Below are positions 49,034-57,398 of a stretch of DNA of 64,000 nucleotides, piece by piece. The notes under the pieces were generated by a model, which searched no databases, was not told the origin of the DNA, and saw only the letters and a program-made list of their open reading frames with translations. Source of the DNA: Pseudomonas sp. S06B 330 (GTDB taxonomy: Bacteria; Pseudomonadota; Gammaproteobacteria; Pseudomonadales; Pseudomonadaceae); contig NZ_CP088149.1 of assembly GCF_002845275.2 (NCBI RefSeq), positions 4,274,501-4,338,500 of the forward strand, written 5' to 3'. The position numbers and the translations under genes are program-made. Within the stretch, counting starts at the first letter, position 1. Each line of letters begins with the position of its first letter.

Positions 49034-49447
49034 ATGCGCAAGACCCTTATCGCCCTGATGTTCGCTGCCGCACTGCCGACCGTCGCCATGGCCATGCCTG
49101 AAGACGGTATGCGCCACGGCGATCACCACCGCGGTGGAGCGCCTTTCGCCCAGCTGGACCTGAGCCGCGAACAGCGCCAGCAGATCGGCAAACTGATGGG
49201 CGAGCAGATGAAGAGCCGTCAGGAAATCACCAACCGTTACCTGGAAAAACTCCCTGCAGCCGATCAGAAAGCCCTTAAGGACGAGCTGCAAGCCAAGAAA
49301 GACAAGACCCACGCCGAGATCCGCGACCTGCTCAAGCCTGATCAGCAGAAGAAATTCGATGAGCTGAAAAAAGAGCAGGATCAACGTAGCGCCGAATGGA
49401 GCGAATTCAAAGCCTGGAAAGCTGAAAAAGCCAGCAAGGCCCAGTAA
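49034..49447 (+). CDS. Spy/CpxP-family periplasmic protein
   Basis: 137 residues. Signal peptide (MRKTLIALMFAAALPTVAMA, cut before MPED). LTXXQ-type repeats appear as LDLSREQRQQIGKLM and LLKPDQQKKFDELKKEQ, with a long-helical middle rich in Lys/Glu. CpxP/Spy proteins are cradle-shaped chaperones; CpxP also binds CpxA and holds it off until misfolded protein appears. An His-rich segment (RHGDHHRGG) near the N-terminus could bind metal. AAGGAGAGACACC precedes the ATG. Confidence 0.87.
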   Translation: MRKTLIALMFAAALPTVAMAMPEDGMRHGDHHRGGAPFAQLDLSREQRQQIGKLMGEQMKSRQEITNRYLEKLPAADQKALKDELQAKKDKTHAEIRDLLKPDQQKKFDELKKEQDQRSAEWSEFKAWKAEKASKAQ

Positions 49448-49461
49448 GCTGTGAGCCACCC

Positions 49462-49495
49462 GCCCGACCTGTCCCCTCAGCAGGCCGGGCTTTTT
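49462..49495 (+). terminator. Internal terminator between the cpxP-like and cpxA-like genes
   Basis: GCCCGACCTG-N9-CAGGCCGGGC-TTTTT, a 10-bp stem with one A-C mismatch and a T5 tail. It would leave cpxP transcripts in excess and limit read-through into the kinase gene. Confidence 0.75.
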
Positions 49496-49514
49496 GCCGT
49501 TGAAGGAGTCCCTC

Positions 49515-50849
49515 TTGCGTTCATTGTTCTGGCGCATTCTGGCCAGTTTCTGGCTGGCCATTGCCCTGGTCGCGGGCCTGTCGATCCTGCTTGGGCACAT
49601 GCTGAACCAGGACGCCTGGATCCTCAGCCGACATCCGGGCCTCAACACCCTGGCGCAAAAATGGACCCAGCACTACGAACAGCAAGGTGCGGACTCGGCC
49701 CAATACTTTCTTGAGCGACGCAAACGTCGATACAACATCGATGTTCAGGTGCTCAACGACAGTGGTGAGGCGGTTGTGCCAGGAACCTTCCCGCGCCGCG
49801 CCGCAGCCTTTGAGGCGCGTCGCCACAACGACGAACGACACCTGCCCTGGCGGCGCCTGACAGAGGAATACACCAGCCCTGACAGCGGTAACACCTACCT
49901 GCTGATCTATCGCATCCCTCATCCGGAGCTGGACGCCTGGCACCGTGACAGCCTGCTGTGGCCACTCAGCGCTTTGGGCATAGCGCTGGTGGTGCTGACC
50001 TTGTTCAGCCTGCTGGTGACCCTCTCCATCACCCGCCCACTGAGCCGCCTGCGCGGTGCGGTGCATGACCTGGGGCAGACCACTTATCAGCAAAACAGCC
50101 TGGCGCGGCTGGCCAACCGTCGCGACGAGTTTGGCGTCCTGGCCAATGACTTCAACCGCATGGGCTCGCGCCTGCAGAGCCTGATCGGCAGCCAGCGGCA
50201 ATTGTTGCGCGACGTCTCGCATGAACTGCGCTCGCCGCTGGCACGTTTGCGCATCGCCCTCGCCCTGGCAGAACGGGCCGAACCGGAGCAACGCCAGGCG
50301 CTATGGCCGCGCCTGACCCGCGAATGCGACCGCCTCGAAGCGCTGATCAGCGAGATTCTGGTATTGGCCCGCGTCGATGCCGACCAGGCCCGGGCTGAGC
50401 CGGTGGACCTTGATGCGATTTTGCAAGCCGTACACAAGGATGCTCAGCTCAATGCACCTGAACAGAGAATCCAGCTGCAGCACGAAAGTGGGCTGAGCCT
50501 GCAAGGTTGGCCGACGCTGATCGAACGGGCGCTGGACAACTTGCTGCGTAACGCCTTGCGCTTTAATCCACCTGGACAGCCCATTGAAGTCACTGCGGTA
50601 CGTGACAATGAACGCATCGTGCTGAGCGTGCGCGACCATGGGCCGGGGGTAGTTGAAGAGCACCTGGCGCAATTGGGCGAGCCGTTCTTCCGAGCGCCGG
50701 GGCAGAGTGCCGCCGGTCACGGCCTGGGGCTGGCGATTGCGCGAAAGGCGGCAGTGCGCCATGGCGGCACTCTGACGCTGGAGAACCACCCGGAAGGGGG
50801 ATTCGTCGCGCGTCTGGAGTTACCGCTGGCCGGGCCTGGGAGTGCCTGA
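49515..50849 (+). CDS. cpxA: Sensor histidine kinase, CpxA-like
   Basis: 444 residues from a TTG at 49515, chosen because AAGGAG lies 6 nt upstream. TM1 about 7-29, periplasmic sensor (about 30-150), TM2 about 152-175, HAMP, then HisKA with LLRDVSHELRSPLARLRIAL (His about 235) and HATPase_c with NLLRNALRFNPPG, VRDHGPGV and GHGLGLAIARK. It phosphorylates the CpxR-like regulator. The TTG start and the upstream internal terminator both suggest low expression compared with cpxP and cpxR. Confidence 0.9.
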   Translation: MRSLFWRILASFWLAIALVAGLSILLGHMLNQDAWILSRHPGLNTLAQKWTQHYEQQGADSAQYFLERRKRRYNIDVQVLNDSGEAVVPGTFPRRAAAFEARRHNDERHLPWRRLTEEYTSPDSGNTYLLIYRIPHPELDAWHRDSLLWPLSALGIALVVLTLFSLLVTLSITRPLSRLRGAVHDLGQTTYQQNSLARLANRRDEFGVLANDFNRMGSRLQSLIGSQRQLLRDVSHELRSPLARLRIALALAERAEPEQRQALWPRLTRECDRLEALISEILVLARVDADQARAEPVDLDAILQAVHKDAQLNAPEQRIQLQHESGLSLQGWPTLIERALDNLLRNALRFNPPGQPIEVTAVRDNERIVLSVRDHGPGVVEEHLAQLGEPFFRAPGQSAAGHGLGLAIARKAAVRHGGTLTLENHPEGGFVARLELPLAGPGSA

Positions 50850-50859
50850 CCTTGGAGGG

Positions 50860-50883
50860 GTGCCGGCGATGAGGCCGGCACCG
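50860..50883. terminator. Hairpin between convergent cpxA and nitroreductase genes
   Basis: GGTGCCGGC-GATGAG-GCCGGCACC, a perfect 9-bp stem. No strong T-tract on either side, so intrinsic termination is uncertain. Confidence 0.45.
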
Positions 50884-50896
50884 GTACTACAACACT

Positions 50897-51454
50897 TTAC
50901 TGCCCCCAGGCACTGACAAAATCAGCCGTGGCCAGCACCGGCGCGGTACGTGGCTCATTCAGCGGTGTGCCCAGATACAGGAAGGCAATGATTTCCTCAT
51001 TGTCAGCCAGCCCTAGGCCCTTGGCCACATGCTTGCTGTACGACAGCTCGCCGGTACGCCAGACCGCACCGATGCCCTGGGCATGTGCCGCCAACAGAAT
51101 ACCGTGGGCAGCGCAACCCGCCGCCAGGCGTTGCTCCGACGCCGGTACCTTGAAATGGTCCTGCAAACGCGCAATCACCACCACCAGCAATGGTGCACGC
51201 AATGGCATGGCGCGAGCCTTATCCAGGGCCGCCTCACTGGTATCACCTTCAAGCTTTACCGCCTCGGCCAGCAGTTGGCCGAGTTTTTCGCGCGCCTGCC
51301 CTTCGACGGTCAGAAAGCGCCAGGGCCGTAGCTGACCATGGTCAGGTGCCCGCAACGCAGCCTGAAACAGGGCCTCACGCTGCGCAGCATTGGGCGCGGG
51401 TTCCACCAGTCGTGGAACGGAAACACGGTTGAGCAATGCGTCGAGAGCCTCCAT
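50897..51454 (-). CDS. Nitroreductase family protein (YdjA-like)
   Basis: 185 residues, compact FMN-binding nitroreductase fold. RVSVPRLVEPAPNAAQREAL at the start, APDHGQLRPWRFLTVEG for FMN, and AHAQGIGAVWRTGELSYSK match E. coli YdjA. A dimeric FMN enzyme using NAD(P)H with an unknown natural substrate. Single gene, convergent with cpxA and divergent from trkH (100 bp). Confidence 0.88.
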   Translation of the reverse strand: MEALDALLNRVSVPRLVEPAPNAAQREALFQAALRAPDHGQLRPWRFLTVEGQAREKLGQLLAEAVKLEGDTSEAALDKARAMPLRAPLLVVVIARLQDHFKVPASEQRLAAGCAAHGILLAAHAQGIGAVWRTGELSYSKHVAKGLGLADNEEIIAFLYLGTPLNEPRTAPVLATADFVSAWGQ

Positions 51455-51554
51455 CGGCTACCCCCTGAAAAGAAATGTGCAGCTATTCTAGCGTTTACTT
51501 AAAAAGGTCCATAGGTAGAATGGCGCCCTTCCGTTACGAGTCAGAGCAGATCAC

Positions 51555-53009
51555 ATGGCGTTGCCGACCTTAAGGATCATTGGTTTTATCATCGGCATCT
51601 TCCTGATCACCCTGGCGATCAGCATGGTCGTGCCCATGGCCACCCTGGTGATCTTCGATCGCACCAGCGACTTGCCGTCGTTTCTGTGGGCCAGCATGAT
51701 CACCTTTGTCGCCGGACTGGCCATGGTGCTCCAGGGGCGCCCCGAGCATGTGCACCTGCGCCCGCGGGACATGTACCTGCTGACGGTCAGCAGTTGGCTG
51801 GTGGTGTGCATCTTCGCCGCCCTGCCGTTTCTACTGACCCAGCACATCAGTTACACCGACGCCTTCTTTGAAAGCATGTCTGGCATCACCGCCACTGGCG
51901 CCACCGTACTCAGTGGTCTGGATACCATGTCGCCGGGTATTTTGATGTGGCGCTCGCTGCTGCACTGGCTCGGCGGTATCGGCTTTATCGCCATGGCCGT
52001 AGCGATTCTGCCGCTGCTGCGCATTGGTGGCATGCGCCTGTTCCAGACCGAATCTTCGGACCGTTCGGAAAAAGTCATGCCGCGTTCGCACATGGTCGCC
52101 AAGTCGATCGTCGCGGTTTACGTGGGCATCACCGCCTTGGGCGGGCTGGCGTTCTGGCTGGCGGGGATGAACGTTTTCGATGCGATTAACCATGCCATGT
52201 CGGCGATTTCCACCGGCGGCTTCTCCACCTCCGACCAATCCCTGGCCAAATGGGAGCAACCGGCCGTGCATTGGGTGGCGGTGGTGGTGATGATCCTCGG
52301 CAGCTTGCCCTTTGCCCTTTACGTCGCCACCCTGCGTGGTAATCGTAAGGCACTGATCAAAGACCAGCAGGTCCAGGGCCTACTGGCCATGCTACTGATG
52401 ACCTGGCTGGTGCTCGGTACCTGGTACTGGGCAACCACCGACCTGCACTGGCTGGACGCCTTGCGTCACGTCGCGCTGAACGTTACCTCGGTCGTCACCA
52501 CCACCGGTTTCGCCCTGGGCGATTACAGCCTGTGGGGCAATTTCTCGCTGATGCTGTTCTTCTACCTAGGCTTCGTTGGTGGGTGTTCCGGCTCCACCGC
52601 TGGCGGCATCAAGATATTCCGCTTCCAGGTGGCCTACATCCTGCTCAAGGCCAACCTCAATCAACTGATCCACCCACGGGCGGTGATCAAACAGAAATAC
52701 AACGGCCACCGTCTTGATGAAGAGATTGTCCGTTCGATTCTGACTTTCTCGTTCTTCTTCGCCATCACCATCTGCGTGATCGCCCTGTTGCTGTCGCTGC
52801 TTGGGGTCGATTGGATGACCGCTCTGACCGGTGCCGCCAGTACCGTTTCCGGTGTTGGCCCGGGGCTAGGGGAAACCATTGGCCCGGCCGGCAACTTTGC
52901 CACTCTACCGGATGCCGCCAAGTGGATCCTGGCGTTCGGCATGCTGCTTGGGCGCCTGGAGATTATTACGGTGCTGGTGCTGTGTATGCCGGCGTTCTGG
53001 CGTCACTGA
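51555..53009 (+). CDS. trkH: Trk potassium uptake protein TrkH
   Basis: 484 residues. Four pseudo-repeated P-loops of the potassium channel fold are visible: FFESMSGITATGATVLSGLD, NHAMSAISTGGFSTSDQSLA, HVALNVTSVVTTTGFALGDY and TGAASTVSGVGPGLGETIGP, plus about 10 membrane helices. It imports K+ with TrkA as the cytosolic NAD-binding partner (trkA not in the window). Its last 44 bases overlap the 3' end of the convergent AraC gene. Confidence 0.94.
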   Translation: MALPTLRIIGFIIGIFLITLAISMVVPMATLVIFDRTSDLPSFLWASMITFVAGLAMVLQGRPEHVHLRPRDMYLLTVSSWLVVCIFAALPFLLTQHISYTDAFFESMSGITATGATVLSGLDTMSPGILMWRSLLHWLGGIGFIAMAVAILPLLRIGGMRLFQTESSDRSEKVMPRSHMVAKSIVAVYVGITALGGLAFWLAGMNVFDAINHAMSAISTGGFSTSDQSLAKWEQPAVHWVAVVVMILGSLPFALYVATLRGNRKALIKDQQVQGLLAMLLMTWLVLGTWYWATTDLHWLDALRHVALNVTSVVTTTGFALGDYSLWGNFSLMLFFYLGFVGGCSGSTAGGIKIFRFQVAYILLKANLNQLIHPRAVIKQKYNGHRLDEEIVRSILTFSFFFAITICVIALLLSLLGVDWMTALTGAASTVSGVGPGLGETIGPAGNFATLPDAAKWILAFGMLLGRLEIITVLVLCMPAFWRH

Positions 53010-54051
53010 CCGGGTTTTCGCTGCCCGGTTCAGGCACAGCGGCTGATGCTCCCATCCGCGCCCGATACTCACCGGGGGTAGCATCAAACCAGCGGCGAAA
53101 CGCCCGAAAGAAATTGCTCGGATCGGCAAAGCCGAGCAAGTAAGCGGTTTCCAGCAAGGTCATGTTCGGCTGCGCCAGGTACTGCTCGGCAAGCTCGCGA
53201 CGGGTATCATCGAGCAGGGTCTGGAAGCTGGTGCCCTCTTCCTGCAGGCGCCGCTGCAAGGTGCGTTGGGACAGGTGCAGAGCTTGGGCCACAGTCTCAC
53301 GCTTGGGCTCACCTTGCGGCAACACCCGACACAAGACCTGACGGGCACGGTGGGTCACCCGACTTTCGGAAAAACGCGCCAGGTACTCACCGGCAAATCG
53401 ATCATGCAAGGTCGCCATGGCTTCGTTAGCCGTCGGCAGGGGCGCCTCCATGTCGGCGCGCTCGAAAATCAGCGCATCATGGGCCGCGCCGAATACCAAG
53501 GGTGAATGAAATGCCGTCTTGTAAGGCATGACGTCCACCGGCTGTGGCCCCTGGATCAATACCCGTCGTGGCTGAATCACCCGCCCGCTCAACCAGCTGC
53601 ACAGCGACAGCGCACAGGCCAACGAGGCTTCGGCACTGTGTCGGGTTGGTGGAAGGTGGTCGCCATGAACGGTGAGAATCAGCGCATAACCGTCCGGTTC
53701 CAGGCGAAAACTCAGATCAGAGCTTTCGGCAATGATGCGCTGATAACGCACCAGACGCTCGAACCCTTCGGCCAGGGTGCGACTTGACATCAAGGCGTAA
53801 CCGACCACATGAAATGACGCCGGGCGCACCACCCGGGCCATGTTCAGGCCAATGGCCTGATTGCCGGATAGATCGACCGCCAGTTGCCACAGACGGGTCA
53901 TCGAGTCTTGGGTAAAACGCGCGTCGGGGTCGTCCAGCGCGGAAAAATCCAGCCCCAGTTGTTTGAACATGGCACGGCAATCGAGCCCTTCGAGCTCAAG
54001 TGCCTTGACAATCCCTGATGCCCAGCTTGCTGACGTGGTTCTCTCGCTCAT
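52966..54051 (-). CDS. AraC-family transcriptional regulator (OruR/Arabinose_bd type)
   Basis: 361 residues. The N-terminal effector domain (about 20-205, ASGIVKALELEGLDCRAMFK, FHVVGYALMSSRTLAEGFER) is of the kind in OruR, ArgR-unrelated. The C-terminal HTH pair (about 235-335) holds VAQALHLSQRTLQRRLQEEG and LLETAYLLGFADPSNFFRAF. The effector and targets are unknown. The tail from about residue 340 overlaps trkH, is Pro/Ala-rich, and may be dispensable. No catabolic genes lie next to it. Confidence 0.88.
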   Translation of the reverse strand: MSERTTSASWASGIVKALELEGLDCRAMFKQLGLDFSALDDPDARFTQDSMTRLWQLAVDLSGNQAIGLNMARVVRPASFHVVGYALMSSRTLAEGFERLVRYQRIIAESSDLSFRLEPDGYALILTVHGDHLPPTRHSAEASLACALSLCSWLSGRVIQPRRVLIQGPQPVDVMPYKTAFHSPLVFGAAHDALIFERADMEAPLPTANEAMATLHDRFAGEYLARFSESRVTHRARQVLCRVLPQGEPKRETVAQALHLSQRTLQRRLQEEGTSFQTLLDDTRRELAEQYLAQPNMTLLETAYLLGFADPSNFFRAFRRWFDATPGEYRARMGASAAVPEPGSENPVSDARTPAYTAPAP

Positions 54052-54211
54052 GGCTGGCTTCTTATATTCGAACTGACCGCTCCTGCGGTGAACTCAAAGG
54101 ATACTCAATTGGCGCCTATTGTCACTGCTTGATGATTTTACTCACTCTAGACTCAGTTCAGGCTCCACGCCGTGTATCTTCATCCGTATCGAGAGTTTCA
54201 GGAGCTGTGTC

Positions 54212-54523
54212 GTGAACAGTCCTCAGCAATTTCGCAGTTTTGCCGAGTTCTATCCGTATTACCTGGAAGAACACAGCAATCCCACCTGTCGGCGCCTGCA
54301 TTTCGTCGGCACCACCCTGGTTATTGCGCTACTTGCCTACACCCTGGGCAGTGGCCAGTGGATATTGCTGTTGGTCGTACCGATTGCCGGCTATGGGTTT
54401 GCCTGGGTCGGGCACTTCTTTTTCGAGAAAAACCGCCCCGCGACCTTCACGCACCCGCTTTACAGCCTGATCGGTGATTTCGCCATGTACCGCGACATGC
54501 TACGTGGCAAAGTATCCTTCTGA
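54212..54523 (+). CDS. DUF962/Mpo1-like small membrane protein
   Basis: 103 residues from the GTG at 54212 (GGAG 7 nt before). Two hydrophobic helices (about 40-80) and the family pattern YYLEEHSNPTCRRLHFVGTT with HFFFEKNRPATFTHPLYSL. In yeast the homologue Mpo1 is a dioxygenase in 2-hydroxy fatty acid alpha-oxidation, using conserved His residues; the bacterial role is not known to me. Unlinked to other lipid genes. Confidence 0.85.
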   Translation: MNSPQQFRSFAEFYPYYLEEHSNPTCRRLHFVGTTLVIALLAYTLGSGQWILLLVVPIAGYGFAWVGHFFFEKNRPATFTHPLYSLIGDFAMYRDMLRGKVSF

Positions 54524-54621
54524 TTTAGGCCCCCAGGGCCAGAAACGCGTCTTCAGCGGCCACTGCTCCGACGGGCGGTCAAGGTAGAGTGGGTTCCACA
54601 GCCCCAACGCCTGGAACGCCA

Positions 54622-55215
54622 ATGAACCAGCAGGCCCGCTTCACGCATATGCAGGATGGCACTCAGCAGGACTGGGCCATTATCGCCAAGGATTTCCGGG
54701 TCTATGCCACTCAGCTCGCCGAACGGATCCTGGCCCACCTGCGCCTGCTCGATGGTGACTTTGGCGGTTTCCCCATTGATCGTCTTAGCCATTCGCTGCA
54801 AACCGCCACCCGTGCCTGGCGTGACGGGCGCGACGAGGAATACGTGATCTGTGCCCTGCTTCACGATATTGGCGACACCTTGGGCAGCTACAATCATCCC
54901 GATATTGCCGCGGCCATTCTCAAGCCGTTTGTCAGCTCGGAAAACCTGTGGATGGTGGAAAAGCACGGGATTTTCCAGGGCTACTATTTCTTCCATCACC
55001 TGGGGATGGACCGGCACCTGCGGGAACAGTTTCAAGACCACCCACAGTACCAGCAGACCATCGAATTCTGCGCCCACTACGATGCGGCCGCCTTCGATCC
55101 AGGCTATGACAGCCTGCCACTGAGCTTCTTCGAACCGATGCTCAAGCGCCTGTTCGCCCAGCCACGTCTGTCGATCTACAAGGCTGCGCTGCAATCGATG
55201 AGCGAGCACCCCTGA
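54622..55215 (+). CDS. HD-domain protein
   Basis: 197 residues from MNQQARFTHM at 54622 (GGAA before). The HD pair is in VICALLHDIGDTLGSYNHPD (about residues 80-97), with an upstream His in RLSHSLQTATRAWRDGRDEE. This is a metal-dependent phosphohydrolase fold; similar proteins act on small phosphonates or nucleotides (PhnZ/MIOX-like group), but the substrate cannot be read here. Between the DUF962 gene and an AraC gene, with 98-bp gaps on each side. Confidence 0.85.
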   Translation: MNQQARFTHMQDGTQQDWAIIAKDFRVYATQLAERILAHLRLLDGDFGGFPIDRLSHSLQTATRAWRDGRDEEYVICALLHDIGDTLGSYNHPDIAAAILKPFVSSENLWMVEKHGIFQGYYFFHHLGMDRHLREQFQDHPQYQQTIEFCAHYDAAAFDPGYDSLPLSFFEPMLKRLFAQPRLSIYKAALQSMSEHP

Positions 55216-55313
55216 ATCGCCGAAGCAAACCTGGCAACTGCCCATCAACCTGATCATATGAGCGCCTTGCCCGCCCCTGTACACTGCAGGCACTGCCTGG
55301 AGGACTGCGCACA

Positions 55314-56078
55314 ATGAGCGGCGGCTCGATCCTTTCCCTACGTCACTACAGTGACGATCTGATTGCCCACAGCCACGAACACCCGCAACTGGTGTTCGGC
55401 TTGCGCGGCCAATTGGACTTCGAACTTGACGGTCGCGGTGCACGCATCGAGCGCCAGGGCTCAATCGTGGTGCCAAGCGGTGCCCACCATACTTGCGGCA
55501 GTATCACCGGCAGCCACTGCCTGGTCCTCGATGTGCCTGGGGATACATGGCTGGAAAATAGCTTGGGGGAGCACGCCGGGGCGAGCCAGCGCCTGCTCGA
55601 ACATCGCGGCTCACGCCCCCTGGACAGTCGCCAACAGCAACTGGTCGACTGGCTGGCAGCAAGCCCCATGACTGACCCACTGATCGCACAACAAGGCGCG
55701 GTGTTGCTGCTGGCCAGCCTCAACACCCCGGCACGTCCTGCCGTTGTGCAAAAACAGCTGCCCTTTGCCAGCTTCGATGCGCATATCGAGCAAAACGCCG
55801 CCTACCCACTACAGGTAGCGGATCTGGCGCGCCTGGCTGGACTTTCCAGTGCTCGCTTGCATGCCCGCTTCATCGCCGAAGCCTCGACGACACCGATGGA
55901 CTACATCCGCCAACGCCGCCTGTTGCAAGCACGCCGCTTACTGGCTGAGACCAACCTGGCCATCGGCGAAGTCGCCCATCGAGTCGGCTACAGCTCACAA
56001 AGTGCCTTTTGCGCCGCCATGCTCAAAACCTTCGGCCGTACTCCTCGGGAGCTTCGCCGCGAGCCTGACGACAACTGA
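55314..56078 (+). CDS. AraC-family regulator with cupin-type N-terminus
   Basis: 254 residues. N-terminal AraC-type cupin (about 10-80: SHEHPQLVFGLRGQLDFELD, VVPSGAHHTC) and C-terminal HTH domain (about 150-250: VADLARLAGLSSARLHARFI, AIGEVAHRVGYSSQSAFCAA). The adjacent DMT transporter starts 77 bp downstream on the same strand and is a likely target or cotranscribed partner, a common pair in Pseudomonas. Effector unknown. Confidence 0.88.
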   Translation: MSGGSILSLRHYSDDLIAHSHEHPQLVFGLRGQLDFELDGRGARIERQGSIVVPSGAHHTCGSITGSHCLVLDVPGDTWLENSLGEHAGASQRLLEHRGSRPLDSRQQQLVDWLAASPMTDPLIAQQGAVLLLASLNTPARPAVVQKQLPFASFDAHIEQNAAYPLQVADLARLAGLSSARLHARFIAEASTTPMDYIRQRRLLQARRLLAETNLAIGEVAHRVGYSSQSAFCAAMLKTFGRTPRELRREPDDN

Positions 56079-56155
56079 CGCGAGGATCGCGACAGACAGC
56101 CGCAGCTGGCGCCTCGTACACTGGACGGGCTGCCCTGCTTCCAACAAGGATCATC

Positions 56156-57040
56156 ATGAACCCTCGCACCGCCCTCGGCGCCCTGCACATTGGCGCGCTG
56201 TTCTTCGGCCTGACTGGCGTCTTCGGCAAATTGGCCCAAGCGGCACCTGCGGTCATCGTCTTTGGGCGGGCTGCCTTCGCCGTATTGGCGCTGGGCATCT
56301 TCGCCCGCCTTGCACAAAAAGCCTGGCAGCCCCTGCAGGTCCAGGACTGGCGGCGTTTGCTGCTGGGCGGCGTGTTGCTGGCCGGGCACTGGGTCAGCTT
56401 CTTCATCGCCGTCAAAGTTGCCGGCGTGGCCATTGCCACTTTGGGCTTTGCCAGCTTTCCGGCCTTCACCGTGATCCTTGAAGGGCTGCTGTTTCGCGAG
56501 CGCGTTCGGCGCAACGAAATCATCCTGGTATTGCTGGTGAGCATCGGTTTGATCTTGGTCACCCCAGACTTCGACCTGGCCAGCCAGGCCACCGGCGGTC
56601 TGCTCTGGTCGTTGCTGTCAGGCTTGTTGTTCTCATTGCTGTCGTTGACCAACCGGGCGTCCAGCGGGCGTATTCCGGCGGTGCAGGCAGCATTGTGCCA
56701 AAACGCCGTGGTCGGCCTGTGTCTGCTGCCGGTGGCCGCTCCAGCCCTGACCGAAGTCTCGGCAATGGACTGGCTGTGGATCGGCCTGCTGGGGGTGTTC
56801 TGCACCGGTGTCGCCCATAGCCTGTTCGTCGCCAGCCTTGCGGTGATCAAGGCGCGCACCGCTGCGGTGGTGTTTGCCCTGGAACCGGTTTACGGCATTG
56901 CCCTGGCCTGGCTGATCTTCGCCGAAGCGCCGACCCTGCGCATGCTGATCGGCGGCGCGCTGATCATTCTCGCGATTGTCGTTTCCAGTCGCCTGGCCGC
57001 CAGCAACCAGATCCCCAAGGCGGCGGCTGCCGAAGGCTGA
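56156..57040 (+). CDS. EamA/DMT-family transporter
   Basis: 294 residues with ten predicted helices in two EamA repeats (about 5-140 and 148-285). LGALHIGALFFGLTGVFGKL starts the first; FALEPVYGIALAWLIFAEAP is the typical end of the second. Such proteins export amino acids or metabolites or import sugars; the substrate is not visible. Follows the AraC gene. Confidence 0.88.
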   Translation: MNPRTALGALHIGALFFGLTGVFGKLAQAAPAVIVFGRAAFAVLALGIFARLAQKAWQPLQVQDWRRLLLGGVLLAGHWVSFFIAVKVAGVAIATLGFASFPAFTVILEGLLFRERVRRNEIILVLLVSIGLILVTPDFDLASQATGGLLWSLLSGLLFSLLSLTNRASSGRIPAVQAALCQNAVVGLCLLPVAAPALTEVSAMDWLWIGLLGVFCTGVAHSLFVASLAVIKARTAAVVFALEPVYGIALAWLIFAEAPTLRMLIGGALIILAIVVSSRLAASNQIPKAAAAEG

Positions 57041-57046
57041 CAGTGG

Positions 57047-57331
57047 TCACGGACGATCGCTGTGCCCCAGGTCGCGCTGGGGGTCAATCTGGTCGCGCAC
57101 CCGCTGCTTGAGCACCTTGGCTTCCGGGAAGCCACCATCGGCCTTGCGCTCCCAGATCTGCACACCGTCACAGGTGATGCGGAAGGTGCCGCCGGTGGCG
57201 GGCTCCAGGGCAACACGAGCCAGATCATCGCTGAACGTACTGAGTAATTCCTGGGCAAGCCAGGCCGCACGCAGCAGCCATTGGCACTGGGTGCAATAGG
57301 TAATGACAATTTCGGCTTTGTGCGCATTCAT
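57047..57331 (-). CDS. SelT/SelW/SelH-like (Rdx family) protein
   Basis: 94 residues. The thioredoxin-like redox motif CTQC is at about residues 13-16 (IVITYCTQCQWLLRAAWLAQ), followed by GGTFRITCDGVQIWERK and FPEAKVLKQRVRD. Bacterial members have Cys in place of selenocysteine. A thiol-redox role is likely but no partner is known. Convergent with the DMT gene (6-bp gap). Confidence 0.88.
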   Translation of the reverse strand: MNAHKAEIVITYCTQCQWLLRAAWLAQELLSTFSDDLARVALEPATGGTFRITCDGVQIWERKADGGFPEAKVLKQRVRDQIDPQRDLGHSDRP

Positions 57332-57398
57332 GGGGTAACCGTCTCCTGACAGGCGGGCGCGCTTATACTAGCGGTCTTTGCCCCTAGCTCCGAGAGCC

